From NCBI RefSeq assembly GCF_022539505.1, contig NC_061508.1, forward strand, positions 347,027,484 through 347,091,483: a stretch of DNA of 64,000 bases, given 5' to 3'. A program made the translations under genes and the position numbers. Numbering within the stretch: the first letter of the stretch is position 1; each line of letters opens with the position of its first letter. Below are positions 12,398 to 24,445 of this stretch, in pieces. Origin of the DNA: Lolium rigidum. Lineage: Eukaryota; Streptophyta; Magnoliopsida; Poales; Poaceae. Below the pieces are notes generated by a model that saw nothing but the letters and a program-made list of their open reading frames with translations, was not told the origin of the DNA and made no database searches.

Positions 12398-13040
12398 TAC
12401 ACCACCATGCTCCGACAGCCCTTTTCCTGAAAGAATCGACCTCGCCGCTGGTGGAATCAACCTTAAATCATCGGCGCGACCCGTCTCGATGCGGCGTCTC
12501 TCGGGACCGATTCCAACGATAGCTAGCACCGGTGAGTGGGTTGAGAGGGGAAAAGGGAGGCGGGTCTTTCGGCCTATCGACTAACGTGACTGGTGGTGAA
12601 CACCGGTGGGAATACGGCGACGGGGCAGTGAGGTGGAGAAGAAAAAATTTAGTCCAGCAGCCACGGGGGAGAATATTTCGGGGCCGTGGAGGCCGAGAAC
12701 AAAAAAGTATTCTCCACTAAAACTGTTCAGGTTCTGCAGACAACTAACCAGATAGTCGTGGAGACGGTTTTAGTGGAGAATATTTCAGGGCCGTGGAGGC
12801 CGTTTGGGCCGTTAGCAACGTATTTTTGGTCCTCTAAAGCCTTTAAGGAATCGGTTAGAGATGCTCTATCAAATTCCGCAAATCTCGCCCGTTAAAAACG
12901 TGTATAAGCGGTCGGGCAGGTTTTCACCGAACGGATCTCTCAAATGAAAACAAAAACAATAAAACGGAAAAGTTCAGCTATCAATGGTACCTATAGTTTA
13001 TGCATCCATGTTGATGAATTGCGGGATACTCTAATACATG

Positions 13041-13233
13041 CAATGTTGAGGAAATCGCTTATCGGGGTCAACTCGGTCGGATGATGATTAGCGATTAATA
13101 GGCAAATCGGCAAATTAATCAGACGATAAATGAGTTAATCGGGCGATAAATGAGTTTATCGGCTAATCGGCGATCACTGAATAGGGATTAATCGGACGAT
13201 TAATCGTTGAATTGGACGACTTTTTGAACAATG
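13041..13233. mobile_element. 193 bp hAT-like MITE
   Basis: Flanked by the perfect 8 bp duplication AATACATG (13033-13040 and 13234-13241). The paralogous site at about 52441-52452 has a single AATACATG and no insert. Ends are CAATGTTGAGGAAATCG and the inverse of GACTTTTTGAACAATG, an imperfect terminal repeat. Internally it has repeated TAATCGG/GATAAATGAG motifs. The 8 bp duplication and CA..TG ends fit hAT. Confidence 0.85.
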
Positions 13234-13784
13234 AATACATGTCAACCTGTGCACATCCATATATACGTGAGTGCATGTATAGAAAGTGTCAACAATATCA
13301 AACAAAAACAAAAGGTGCCCTGGCTGAAAAATAAAGCAAAGCTTGCACCTGTGATTTTGAACGCAGACAGCAGATACGTCAACCAGGTAATTCAGGTTCG
13401 TAAAGGATAAAAAGCATGAAGCCTACATGTGCTTTCCAATCAACCAGACAACTAACCAGATAGTCGGACAGAAAAGTGCATATCCATTCGCAGTATTGAC
13501 AAATGATGTTCTAGGAATAGCATCAAAAGAATTTACTGTCAAGTCTCAAGCCAAGATTTGAGAAAGAACATCATTTTTCTTGGATCCAGGCGACGTTATA
13601 AGGAACACACAAAGTTAAAAGCTGCAATAAATTTGACAAGATTATGAACACAAAGGAACAAGTTCACGACCATTCTCCAATCAACCTTGGAGACCTAAAC
13701 CACGGTCTTCCCTAAGAAAAGGCAAAACATTACCAACAACTTTTTATGGCTCGAATGTTGGCACTAGTAGAAAAAAGGCCTTCC

Positions 13785-13985
13785 GTCCAGCCCCATTAGT
13801 CGCGAACATGCAAGAACCGCGACCAATTGGCCCTTTAGTCGCGGTTCGTGAAGCGAACCGCGACCAAAGGCCTGGGCCCAGCGCGCTCGGTGGCCAGCTG
13901 GTGGACGGGAGGGCCTTTAGTCGCGGTTGGCCTGGCCAACCGCGACTAAATGTCCTCAGGGGCCTTTAGTCGCGGTTTGCCTGGC
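13785..13985. repeat. CACTA left subterminal inverted repeats
   Basis: Several copies of TTTAGTCGCGGTT with inverted partners, arranged as short hairpins (for example 13967-14000, TTTAGTCGCGGTTTGCCTGG then CCAACCGCGACTAAAG). In En/Spm such repeats bind the TNPA protein. A TATATATA box follows at about 14009. Confidence 0.8.
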
Positions 13986-14342
13986 CAACCGCGACTAAAG
14001 CCCCTCCCTATATATACCGACCAGCCCACAGCACTTAGCCATTTGGTGCCACTTCTCTTCACAAACTTCACAAGGGGGTGTTGGTTTGCTTTTGGCTCCT
14101 CTTATGCACACAAGGTGTTTGATGAAATGCCCCAAGAGCATGAAACCAACATGATATGAAGTGTCGGAGCCACACTTGATCGAGCTTCCTCATTTATTTT
14201 TTCCTCCTCGATCGCGGTTAGCAATTAACTTGAACCTTTCATATGTGTCATTGATAAAATATGCATGTGTGTAGTTCATTAATTGTTTAATTTCTATTTA
14301 GTCGCGAACAAATGCATGATGGTTAATTATATATTTTATATT

Positions 14343-17300
14343 ATAATAATGCAGATGAATCGGCAATGGATGTACGCTAACCGACTCTCCGGCGAATTCA
14401 CTACGGGTTTGAAAGATTTCCTCGTAGTGGCTAATGCGAACAAGCAGGGGGGGTTTTGTTATCTGTCCATGTGTTGGCTGTAAGAATCAGAAGGGTTACT
14501 CTTCCTCAAGGGAAGTTCACCTGCACCTGATTCGGCATGGTTTCATGCCAAGCTATAATTGTTGGACCAAGCATGGAGAAAGAGGGGTTATAATGGAAGA
14601 GGATGAAGAAGAGGATGATATCATCGATGACAACTATCTTGATCATTTCGGTGATACTTTCATGGAGGATGTCTGAAGGTGGGGAAGGTGAAGGGGAAGG
14701 TGATCAAGAAGAGGCACGTGATGAGCCCGCTGATGATCTTGGTCGGACCATTGCCGATGCACGGAGTCGCTGCGAAACTGAAAAGGAGAGGGAGAATTTG
14801 GATCGCATGTTAGAGGATCACAAAAAGTCGCTGTACCCGGGATGCGATAATGGTCTGAAAAAGCTGGGCTGCACTACTGGATTTGCTTGAGATGGAAGGA
14901 ACAGGAAGGTGTAGCTGACTCGGGATTTGAAAACTTGCTGAAAATGTTGAAGAATATGTTTCCAAAGAATAACGAGTTGCCCTCCGGTACGTACGAAGCA
15001 AAGAAGGTTGTCTGCCCTCTAGGTTTAGAGGTTACGAAGATACATGCATGCATCAACGACCGCATCCTCTACCGCGGTGAATACGAGAATTTGAATGAAT
15101 GCCCGGTATGCACTCGCATTGCATTATAAGATCAGAGGCGATGACCCCGGTGACGATGTCGAGGGCCGGAAACCCAGGAAGAAGGTTCCCGCCAAGGTGA
15201 TGTGGTATGCTCCTATAATACCACGGTTGAAACGTCCGTTCGGGAACAAAGAGCATGCCAAGTTGTTGCGATGGCACAAAGAGGACCGTAAGTCGGACGG
15301 GGAGTTGAGACACCCCGCGGATGGAACGCAATGGAGAAAGATCGACGGAGAGTTTAAAGATTTTGCGAGATGACGCAAGGAACATAAGATTTGGTCTAAG
15401 TACGGATGGCATGAATCCTTTTGGCGAGCGAGCTCCGGCCATAGCACCTGGCCCGTGACTCTATGCATCTACAACCTTCCTCCTTGGTTGTGCATGAAGC
15501 GGAAGTTCATTATGATGCCGGTGCTCATCCAAGGTCCGAAGCAACCCGGCAACGACATCGATGTGTACCTAAGGCCATTAGTTGATGAGCTTTTACAGCT
15601 GTGGGGCAGACCTGGTGTCCGTGTGTGGGATGAGCACAAAGAAGAGGAATTTGACCTACGAGCGTTGCTTTTCGTAACCATCAACGATTGGCCTGCTCTT
15701 AGTAACCTTTCGGGACTGTCAAATAAGGGATACAATGCATGCACGCACTTGCTTACATGAGGCCGAAAGTGTACATTTGCCAAATTGTAAGAAGAACGTG
15801 TACCTTGGGCATCGTCGATTTCTTACGAAAGGTCATCCGATAAGAAAGAAAGGCAAGCATTACAACGGCAAGGCAGATCACCGGCCGAAGCACTGCGGAA
15901 CACACCGATGCTGAGGTATTTGATATGGTCAAGGATTTGAAAGTCATCTTTGGAAAGGGTCTCGGCGGACAATCAGTTCCGAAGGGAGCTGACGGGCACG
16001 CAGCCATGTGGAAGAAGAAATCTATATTCTGGGAGCTAGAATATTGGAAAGTCCTAGAAGTCCGCTCTGCCATCGACGTGATGCACGTTACGAAGAATAT
16101 TTGCGTGAACCTCCTAAGCTTCTTGGGCGTGTATGGGAAGTCAAATGATACAAAGGAAGCACGACGGGACCAGCAAAGTTTGAAAGACCACGATGACCGG
16201 CATCCGGAACGGTTTCAAGGTCGTGCCGGCTACGCTACGACCAAAGAAGAGAAGGTCATCTTTTTTGAATGCCTGAGCGAGTATGAAGGTCCCGTCCGGA
16301 TTCTCGTCCAATATAAAGGGAATAATAAACATGGCGGAGAAAAAGTTCCAAAACCTGAAGTCTCACGACCGCCACGTGATTATGACGCAATTGCTTCCGA
16401 TTGCTTTGAGGGGCTCCTGCCGGAAAAATGTTCGAGTAGCCATTGTGAAGCTATGTGCATTCCTCAATGCAATCTCTCGGAAGGTAATCAATCCAGAAGT
16501 TCTACCACGGTTACGGAACGATGTGGTCCAATGTCTTGTCGGTTTCGAGTTGGTGTTCCCGCCATCCTTCTTCAATATTATGACGCACCTCCTGGTTCAC
16601 CTAGTCGAAGAGATTTCCATTCTCGGTCCTGTATTTCTACACAATATGTTCCCCTTCGAGAGGTTCATGGGAGTATTAAAGAAATATGTTCGTAACCGTG
16701 CTAGGCCGGAAGGAAGCATCGCCAAGGGCTATGGAAATGAGGAGGTAATTGAGTTTTGTGTTGACTTTGTTCCCGACCTTAAGCCGATTGGTCTTCCTCG
16801 ATCGCGGCACGAGGGGAGACTAAGTGGAAAAGGCACGATCGGAAGGAAATCAACGATATGTATGGACGGCCATTCTCCGATCGAAGCTCACCACACGGTT
16901 CGACCAATTCCAGCTTGGTGGCTCCGTACTTTGAGAAACACAAGAATATTTTACGCTCGGACAACCCGGGAAGCTCGAATCCTGGATTAGGAAGGCCCAC
17001 ATGGAGACTTTCGGCGGTTGGTTGAGAAAACAGTTAATGAGTGACAATGCTGTTGTAGATCAGCTGTACATGTTGGCCAAGACACCATCTTCGACTATAA
17101 CGACTTTCCAAGGGTACGAGATAAATGGGAATACATTTTACACGATCGCCCAAGATAAAAAGAGCACCAACCAAAACAGTGGTGTCCTCTTTGATGCAGC
17201 AACCGAGAATGGGCAAAAGGTCACATATTATGGTTACATAGAGGAGATATGGGAACTTGACTATGGACCCTCCTTCAAGGTCCCTTTGTTCCGGTGCAAA

Positions 17301-17700
17301 TGGTTCAAGCTAACAGGAGGTGGGGTAAAGGTGGACCAGCAATACGGAATGACAATGGTGGATTTCAACAATCTTGGTTACCTTGACGAACCATTCGTCC
17401 TAGCGAAAGATGTCGCTCGGGTTTTCTATGTCAAGGACATGAGTAGCAAACCGAGGAAACGGAAAGATAAGAAAACGATCGGTACATCATGCGATGATCC
17501 AAAGCGCCACATTGTTCTTTCGGGGAAAAGAAACATCGTGGGAGTGGAGGACAAGACGGACATGTCGAGAAGATTATAATATGTTTGGTGAAATTCCGTC
17601 CTTCAAAGTGAACACCGACCCAAGCATTAAGTTAAATGATGAGGATGCTCCATGGATACGGCCCAATCGTAAGCAAGCGGGGACACAAGGGAAGAAATGA
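14343..17700 (+). pseudogene. TNP2 (TNPD-like) CACTA transposase
   Basis: Main transposase of CACTA elements, acting on the terminal repeats. Domains in order: Transpos_assoc (14355-14680; RQWMYANRLSGEFTTGLKDFL, CPCVGCKNQ, HLIRHGFMPSYNCWTKHGE), Transposase_21/TNP2 core (14885-15760; ECPVCTRIALY-type zinc motif, KVPAKVMWYAPIIPRLKRPF, WPVTLCIYNLPPWLCMKRKF, LLFVTINDWPALSNLSG), DUF4218 (16290-16990; SHDRHVIMTQLLPIALRG, FPPSFFNIMTHLLVHLVEE, NMFPFERFMGVLKKYVRN), DUF4216 (17001-17700; GYIEEIWELDYG, VPLFRCKWF, DEPFVLAKDVARVFYVKD). Frameshifts near 14450, 14680, 14885, 15120, 15370, 15760, 16310 and 17570 break it. A TATA box lies at 14009 and a probable intron around 14200-14340. Confidence 0.85.
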
Positions 17701-17837
17701 TGTGTAATAATTTATTGTACCAAACTTTGTTGAATGGATCACGTGAATTATATTATCCGTGATGTGTTTTCGTGTCCATTTTCGAATGATTCGATTGATT
17801 CGAGATAGCACAGATGATACATGAAATTTGCAGTGAT

Positions 17838-18400
17838 TTAGTCATACTCCTGCCTAGGCGTATAATATGCATACTCGTAGTCTTCATAGCCGCCGCCGTT
17901 GTACTGGTAGTCGTCGCCTTCTAAGTTGTCGCCGTCGTCTTCGCTGCTGTCGTCGCTGTCGTCGGGCGGCGCTCGTGGCTCGAACTGAGGGTAGCGCAGG
18001 CGGGGAATATCGCCGGCCGTGATGTAGTCTATGACGCTCTGCAGAGTCCGGCCGTACCACCATAGCCGACGGCCGGCCTCGTGGAAGTTCCCAGGAGGCA
18101 GACCGTCCTCCTCATACACGGCGAGCGCCCTCTCACGCCGATTGATGAAGAAGGCGTCCCAAGTATGTTGGTTATCGGGATGCCGGCGGGGATTCATCCG
18201 CTGCTCCGGCGTGAGGTCGAGGTAGTAGTGGTTCGTGATGGCCGCCCGGCGAGCGGTACCACGAGGGACGGGAGGGACCGGCACGCCGCCGGCGCTAGGC
18301 TCCGGCCGGCGGGGACGCGGTAGCCCGGTGGGCAAGGGTAGTTCGAGGCGCAAAGCTCCTCCACCTGCTAGTAGGTTAGAGTGGGTGCGGTGGAAGCCAT
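17838..18400 (-). pseudogene. Conserved-looking CACTA accessory ORF, antisense to the transposase genes
   Basis: Starts at an ATG on the minus strand at 18400 (MASTAPTLTY), meets a TAG at codon 11 and a 2 bp frame change near 18352, then runs open for 171 codons: a Pro/Arg-rich segment (PVPPVPRGTARRAAITNHYY), an aromatic-rich core (LDLTPEQRMNPRRHP, HTWDAFFINRRERALAVYEE, WWYGRTLQSVIDYI) and an acidic Asp/Glu/Tyr tail. It has its own TATA-like ACATATATG (about 18450) and sits divergently from the TNPA gene. No known domain recognised. Codon-by-codon sense outside the two lesions suggests a once-selected protein. It may be DNA- or transposase-binding, but that is a guess. Confidence 0.6.
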
Positions 18401-18604
18401 GAGAGAGTGATGAGAGATTGTAGAGATGTGATAATGCTGGCCGAGCCGGGCTACATATATGTAGTGAGAAATGGCGGGAAAAATGTGAGCTGGAAGACAG
18501 GAGGCGGGAAGAAAGTGGCGGGAAGAAACAGGCGGGAAGACAAGGAAGAAATGGCGGGAAGACATGGAAGAAATGGTGGGAAGAAGAGGATTCCAGAGCT
18601 GGTC

Positions 18605-18745
18605 ATCTAATCTTTAGTCCCGGCTGGTGGGTGCAACCGGGACTAAAGGTGGTTTTGTATCATCTAATAAAACTGTCGGTGGAATAAGGACGTGCAGGTA
18701 AGCTTTAGTCCCGGCTGGAGGGTGCAACCGTGACTAAAGGCTGTC
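18605..18745. repeat. Internal CACTA repeat cluster (TTTAGTCCCGG variant)
   Basis: Two hairpin-forming pairs: CTTTAGTCCCGGCTGG with GCAACCGGGACTAAAGG, and CTTTAGTCCCGGCTGG with GCAACCGTGACTAAAGG. The motif differs from the terminal TTTAGTCGCGG form and lies upstream of the minus-strand accessory ORF. Confidence 0.7.
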
Positions 18746-18910
18746 GGCGAGGATAAGGACGCGTGGGTGGACGCACTTGCTCCTCGGAAAGACAAAGGCG
18801 GCCGGAAGAACTGGCGGGAAGATGGGGCCGGCGGAAAGACAGAGGCGAGAAGAGGGGGCCGGCGGAAAGACAGAGGCGGGAGAGGGGGCCGGCGAAAAGA
18901 CAGAGGCGGA

Positions 18911-19258
18911 AAGATTTTTAAATGAATTAGTTTTATTTTTCTGAATTTTTTGATATATTATTTGTATTTTTAAGATTTTTAAATGAATTAGTTTTATTTT
19001 TCTGAATTTTTTGATATATTATTTGTATTTTTAAGATTTTTAAATGAATTAGTTTTATTTTTCTGAATTTTTTGATATATTATTTGTATTTTTAAGATTT
19101 TTAAATGAATTAGTTTTATTTTCTGAATTTTTTGATATATTATTTGTATTTTTAAGATTTTGAAATGAATTAGTTTTATTTTTCTGAATTTTTTGATATA
19201 TTATTTGTATTTTTCACATTTAGAAATGATAAGTTTTATTTTTCTGAATTTTCTGAAT
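18911..19258. repeat. Tandem repeat, about 61 bp unit, about 5.5 copies
   Basis: The unit GATTTTTAAATGAATTAG...TTGTATTTTTAA repeats at about 18913, 18974, 19035, 19096 and 19156, with a partial copy to 19258. It is AT-rich, inside the CACTA between two divergent promoters, and non-coding. Confidence 0.9.
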
Positions 19259-19267
19259 TTCGAAAAA

Positions 19268-19432
19268 GGCCTTTAGTCGCGGTTGGCCTGGCCAACCGCG
19301 ACTAAAGCTCATTTTCCGCGGGAATCGCAAAAAACGGGCGAAAAATGGGATTTAGTCGCGGTTGGTGTTACCAACCGCGACTAAGGGTGCCCTTTAGTCG
19401 CTGTTGGTAACACCAACCGCGACTAACTCCCC
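19268..19432. repeat. Internal CACTA repeat cluster upstream of the TNPA gene
   Basis: Three inverted pairs of TTTAGTCGCGGTTGG / CCAACCGCGACTAA, followed at 19438 by a TATAAATA box on the plus strand. Confidence 0.8.
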
Positions 19433-19437
19433 TCCCC

Positions 19438-19930
19438 TATAAATACGCGCGGGCGCCCGCGCAGATCTCACTTCTTCTTCCTCCGCTCGAACCGCCAGGC
19501 TGCCGCTTCGTCGACTCGCCGACCGTCTGCCTCCGCCGCGCGTCCCTCGTCCTCGCCGACCGCCGCCCTCGTCGCCGCCGTCGGCCGCCGCGCCTCCTCC
19601 TCGTCCTCGCCGACCGCCGCCCTCGTCGCCGCCGTCAGCCGCCGCGCCTCCTTCTTCTTCCCGCGCCCGCGCGCCCCGTGTACGTCGTCGTCTCACCTCG
19701 ATCTGCCGGCGCCCCCCGCCCCCGAACCCCGGCCTTGCACGCCGCCGCCAGACGACGCCGCCGCCAGAGTTGCGCCGCGCGCGCCGCCGCCTCCGACAGT
19801 CGCAGCCGCCGCCGCCAGACCGACCTTGCGCCGCGCCGCAGTGCGCCCGGCCGGCAGAGAGGAGAGAAGGCCAGGGCGCGCGCGCGCCGCCTCTGGCCGA
19901 TTTTTTTTGTTTTTTTAATTTGTAACTAAT
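19438..19930 (+). promoter_or_regulatory. TATA box and GC-rich leader of the CACTA second gene
   Basis: CCCTATAAATACGCGC at 19436-19450 is followed by a 450 bp CpG-rich stretch with open frames on both strands. The Arg/Ala/Gly-rich ORFs here are composition artefacts; the stretch is best read as a 5' leader. Confidence 0.5.
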
Positions 19931-19934
19931 AAAC

Positions 19935-20230
19935 TTTTGTGTTTTTTTGTAACTAACTACTTAACCAAAATTAACATAATAATTTGGAATGTTAAGTAAA
20001 AATAATAATATTGGAATGTTAAGAAAAAAATAACTTAATTGGCATGTTTGGAATTTGGAAAACTTTTGTGTTTTTTTAAACTAACTACTTAACCAAAATT
20101 AACATAATAATTTGGAATGTTAAGTAAAAATAATAATATTGGAATGTTAAGAAGAAAATAACTTAAAAAATAACTTAATTGGCATGTTTGGAATTTGGAA
20201 AACTTTTGTGTTTTTTTGTAACTAACTACA
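19935..20230. repeat. AT-rich tandem repeat, unit about 130 bp, about 2.3 copies
   Basis: The blocks AACTTTTGTGTTTTTTT...TAACTAACTACTTAACC, TTTGGAATGTTAAGTAAAAA and CTTAATTGGCATGTTTGG recur in the same order. Non-coding, within the intron or leader of the CACTA second gene. Confidence 0.75.
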
Positions 20231-20653
20231 CGGGAATGTTAACTCGAAAAATTGACTTAATAAAAAATCTCTCTCTTTTTTTCTTAACAAAAAATTAACT
20301 TAACTAAAATTTTGACTTAATAAAATTAAAACTTAACATATTATTATGACTTAATAAAATTTTGACTTATTATGACTTAAATTTTGACTTAACGAAAATT
20401 TGACTTCGGCACCGCTTCGCCACCGCCACCGCCACCGCTTCGGCACCGCTTCGCCACCGCCACCGCTTCGCCACCGCCACCGGTCTCTCGGTCACGCGGT
20501 CACTGCGAGGTCGATCGTCCGCATATACACATCTAATACACGCGTCCCCCCTCTCGCCTCCCTCGTCGCCCTCTCTTTATATGTAGATGTGATAATTAAT
20601 GCTGGCATATACACAATTACTTAGTTTTTACTACATGTTTTCAGGACCGACAT

Positions 20654-23600
20654 ATGGCGGACGATAGAGCTGACCCGATTCCGGACAACTATGATCCGGA
20701 CGCCGAAGACCATATGTTCGGCATCATAAACGGCGATATTCCATTTGTGCCGACCGAACAAGATGAAGAGGATATTTCTTCTTATCTGAATCTTGACGGT
20801 CAAGACGAAGGCCGTCAGCAAGATGATGGGGAAGGAACGTCGATAAACGACGATCTTGAATTGCAAGTAGCAACCAACTCCGGTGCCGAGGTATATATAT
20901 ATATACATTTTGCCTCTGGTGATACAAACTTACTGATTTGAATAAATATGTGTGTAGTAACACGCGCGACTCTCTTTCTTATTTTAGCCCTCGGCCGGAT
21001 CGTCGAAAAAATCGAGTACGTCGTCATCAAAGCGTGGCGCAACCAAGACGCTCAAACAAGGAGAAACATATACCATCGAGGTTGTCGACTGTGCAACCGG
21101 CAGGCCGCTGGACCCCAAGAAGCACGCCACCAAGTTTATCAACCAATGCGGAGCCGTTGTTAGAGACAACGTCTCGATCACCCTCCGAGGAGTGGCATGA
21201 GCCAAAGAAGGCACGTCTTGGTTTCACTTTTGTCGACAAGAGAACTAAGAAGGATTGCTTTAAAAAGCTTATGGAACATTTCATCCTACCTCCGGAATAC
21301 CACAAATTCGATGAGGAGGGTAACAAGATTTAGGAAAACAAGAAGAGGAGGAAGCTAATCAAACAGTTCGCTCTTGGTAAGATGGCCGAGACATTCAGGA
21401 AATTCAAGCAAAATCTAGCCCGTGACTATATCAACCAGAACAAGACTCCGGATTTCAAAGGACAATATGAGAGACTTCAACATGATTGGCCAGATTTTGT
21501 GAAGCAGAAGAAATCGGAGCATTTCATTGAAATATCGAAAAAAATAAGGAAAATGCGGCTAAGAAGGAGTACAATCATATTATGGGGCCAGGAGGGTATC
21601 GCTTTTGGGAGCCTAAGTGGGAGAAGATGGAGAACGAGCTGAGGACGAGAGGAATCCGTCCAGGTACGGATGGATGGGACCCAAGGGCCAAAAGCTGGTG
21701 GTACGGGAATGGGGGATCGCTGAACCCGGAGACAGGGGAGTGTGTTTACCGGGGCAAAATAATTAAACCCACCGAAAAGCTTATTGAGGCAATGAGGGAT
21801 GCTCAAGAGGGGAAGATCAAGTTCAACAGAGAGAACGACGCGCCGACAAGAGCCCTCGGGAATCCTGAACACGGAGGACGTGTACGAGGCATGTCCGGGG
21901 ACATTCCGTGGAAAGTAGGGTTCTCCCGAACGATGACCCGTACGCTTACGAAGCCGTAAGAGAAAGATGGATCGGGATGCGGATGTTATGGCGAAGTTGG
22001 TATCGGAAGTCGATATGATGAAGAAAACCTTGAATATACTAGTACAAGAAAGATCGGCAGCTGGGGCGAATGAAGATCATCCGGCGGATCTCGGAAGCCA
22101 GCCCGCGGATGAGAAGCGGCGTGGCTTCCACGGAGAACCCGCCGGCTACCGATAATGCAACGGCGGTCGAAATTACTGCACCGGAGCCTCCTCGCTACCC
22201 CGTGGACGATGTAAAGGAGATGAAAGAATGTCATCTGCATTATCCAATGGGGAACATGTCCATGAAGGTAGCCATCGGCGAGTGCTTTGCCATGTGAGCA
22301 CGGAGCACTCCACCACAACAACCCCATTCCGGATGGCTATGCTCGTGTCACGGTGGAGGAAATACTCCAAGGGTTTGAGGTACTGGAGATTGACATTGCT
22401 ACACCCGAAGGGAGAGAAGACTTGGAGGTGTCAAGCGCCGGTTCATTCTATGGAAAAAGAAGTTTATCAAGTTTCCAGACGAGGCGCCAACAAGTCCACC
22501 CCCCTACGGTGGTGGTGGTGGCGGCGGTGGCGGTGGTGGTGGTGGTGCTTCACCTACACCTCCTTCACGAGGGCCGACGCCGCCCCCAATTCACCTCCGG
22601 CGGGTAAGCAGCCGCCGCCCCTAGTCCGCCCCGGGCGGGTAAGCGAACGCCGCCCCCAATCCACCTCCGGCGAAGAAGCGAAGCGGCAGTCCTGGATTAT
22701 TAACCCGGACCCTTACGTACCTAAGAAAACAAAGGTACCGGAGGTATCATCGAAGCCTCTCCCCACGAGGCCTTGGGAAAGTAGTGCCGAGGAAGTCGAG
22801 GCGGGCGCGGTTGCTGATTTAGAGAAATGGAAGGCGAGCTGCAAGAAGAAAATAGAGGGCGAGCCCAAGCCAGTATTTTCTGATGAGCAAAAGAAGTGGG
22901 CTAAGTCATTTTTGAACACACCGTCCCAAGCCGCAAAGAATCTGCCTGACGACTATGCACGTGAACTTCGTAGGCAAGCACTCGCGTTCAAGAGGAACCA
23001 AGATTTGGTGGAGAAGCAGGAGAAGAAAGCCTTGGAGGAGGCCGAGAAAAAATTAGAAAGGGGGAAAGAAGTTGCCCAGCTCGGGGAACAAAGTAAACAA
23101 TCGATCGCCCCGCTCATAGTGCAAGCCGCCGGTCCGGATGCCCCCGATATCATAGCAGCTGCGGCAGCACATGGATTGACCGTAACGAGTGCCGAGAGAA
23201 CAAGCGGCCGACTTAGGTATCACTCTTCGTGCACTCGTTAGGCCTTGATGAGGCGCCAATGAAGGACGTAGTATTTACATATGTGAAGAATGGCCCTCTC
23301 GTCGAGCCTGCGCAGGAAGAGGATCTACCTCGACAAATGAAAGGTCCGCTAAATTGGTACAAGAGTTACATAAAACTTAAAAACGCCAAAGACTATATTT
23401 ATGCGGAAGTTAGAGCTGAGCATCACTTCAAACATTACTATATCGCGGTTCATCGAGTGAATTGTTCCAGCTGTTCAATCTGCGCGACCTCGACAAATCT
23501 ATCATCGAGTTGCTACGTTACGTAAGTGATTTATTAATTTCTACCCCATCTCGTTCATTGCCTGCACTATATATTGTCCTAACTATCTTGTTGTGTACGC

Positions 23601-24445
23601 TATTATGCAGAATGAAGAAGCGGGAAATGCAAATAAGGAACATCCATGATGTTGGGTTCATTCACGCATACATCGTTAATTCATATGTGTTAGAACACCA
23701 CCCCGCCGACGTGGAGGAAGATCTGTGGCGGTTTCTTAGAAAACAGGAACTCAAAAGTGATATTCTATTTCCTTACCATTTTGGGTGAGTGTTTCTGTCT
23801 TGAGCACATTCTCTTTTGTTTACTCCATGCATGGTATGTGGCTAATCGATGAGTTATATATGCATGATCTGTGCATGTATCGTGTCCGCAGGTTCCACTG
23901 GATTATGATGGTAATTCAATTTCACACCTCCACAGTTCTCGTCCACGGCTCTCTGAATATGGATGCGGCGCTTTGGGCCGACATGAGAAAAATGATGCAA
24001 AAGTAATTGTTTTCATTCATTTGCGCTCTATATCGATCGGTCTATTTCGTTCATCATTTCCTAATATCAAGTAACTAATTAATAACTCTCTTGTTCATTT
24101 AATTTTCTTTGCCTCGTAGGGTTTGGAGACGGTTCGTAGATCAAAAGGTCGGTGAATTCAAAAAAGAGCTACATTTTAAAAGGGCAGGTGCGGACGACTG
24201 GTGATATTCAGCCACCGGGGACCAATCTATGTGGATACTATGTTTGTGAGAGGATCCGGAGATACACCAATGAGCGGGACCAGTCGGATGAGCTCAACAT
24301 CAAGAGGAATAACCTCCGGAAGACGCTTAGTCCAGAAGCTCGCTTCGACCACTTCGAGAGGAACTAGGCTGGATGGTTCGCGAGGGAAGTCATCGATCCT
24401 ACAGGACAACACTACGTAGAGGACGTAGAACTATACATGCATTAA
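20654..24445 (+). pseudogene. CACTA second gene: TNPA-like (Transposase_24) region plus Ulp1-type protease
   Basis: The N-terminal acidic exon (20654-20890, MADDRADPIPDNYDPDAEDH) is followed by a Transposase_24-like region (20990-22150; RGATKTLKQGETY-type, ITLREWHEPK, FTFVDKRTKKDCFKKLMEHF, WPDFVKQKKSEHFIE, GPGGYRFWEPKWEKME, DAQEGKIKFNRENDA). A glycine/proline repeat and an acidic-basic coiled segment follow (22500-23150, EKQEKKALEEAEKKLERGKE). Last comes a C48 (Ulp1) cysteine-protease-like domain (23250-24445) with FHWIMMVIQFHTSTVLVHGS, VWRRFVDQKVGEFKKELHFK and GTNLCGYYVCERIRRYT. His and Cys of the triad are visible; the Asp position before SLNMD is Gly. Introns are suggested at 20890-20985, 23520-23610, 23785-23890 and 24004-24119. 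Several frameshifts and a TAG at 21333 disable it. Confidence 0.75.

Larger units (their letters stand above)
8200..12867 (-). mobile_element. PIF/Harbinger element, copy 1 (with nested insertion)
   Basis: From GCCATAGATTTGATCCC to GGTTAGAGATGCTCT this matches the element at 50063-52281 base for base apart from scattered changes. The right terminal repeat (CGGTTAGAGATGCT, about 12852-12865) is present. The left one is missing, where the LINE junction lies. It encodes a minus-strand Harbinger transposase and is split by the copia-like element at 9891-12397. Confidence 0.75.

Noticed and set aside
18911..19258. CRISPR-like array
   Set aside because: Units are contiguous tandem copies without unique spacers and lie in a plant CACTA element.
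22228..23241. 337-codon plus ORF as a separate gene
   Set aside because: It is the middle of the CACTA second gene in one of its shifted frames; its first third is out of frame with the transposase-like region.
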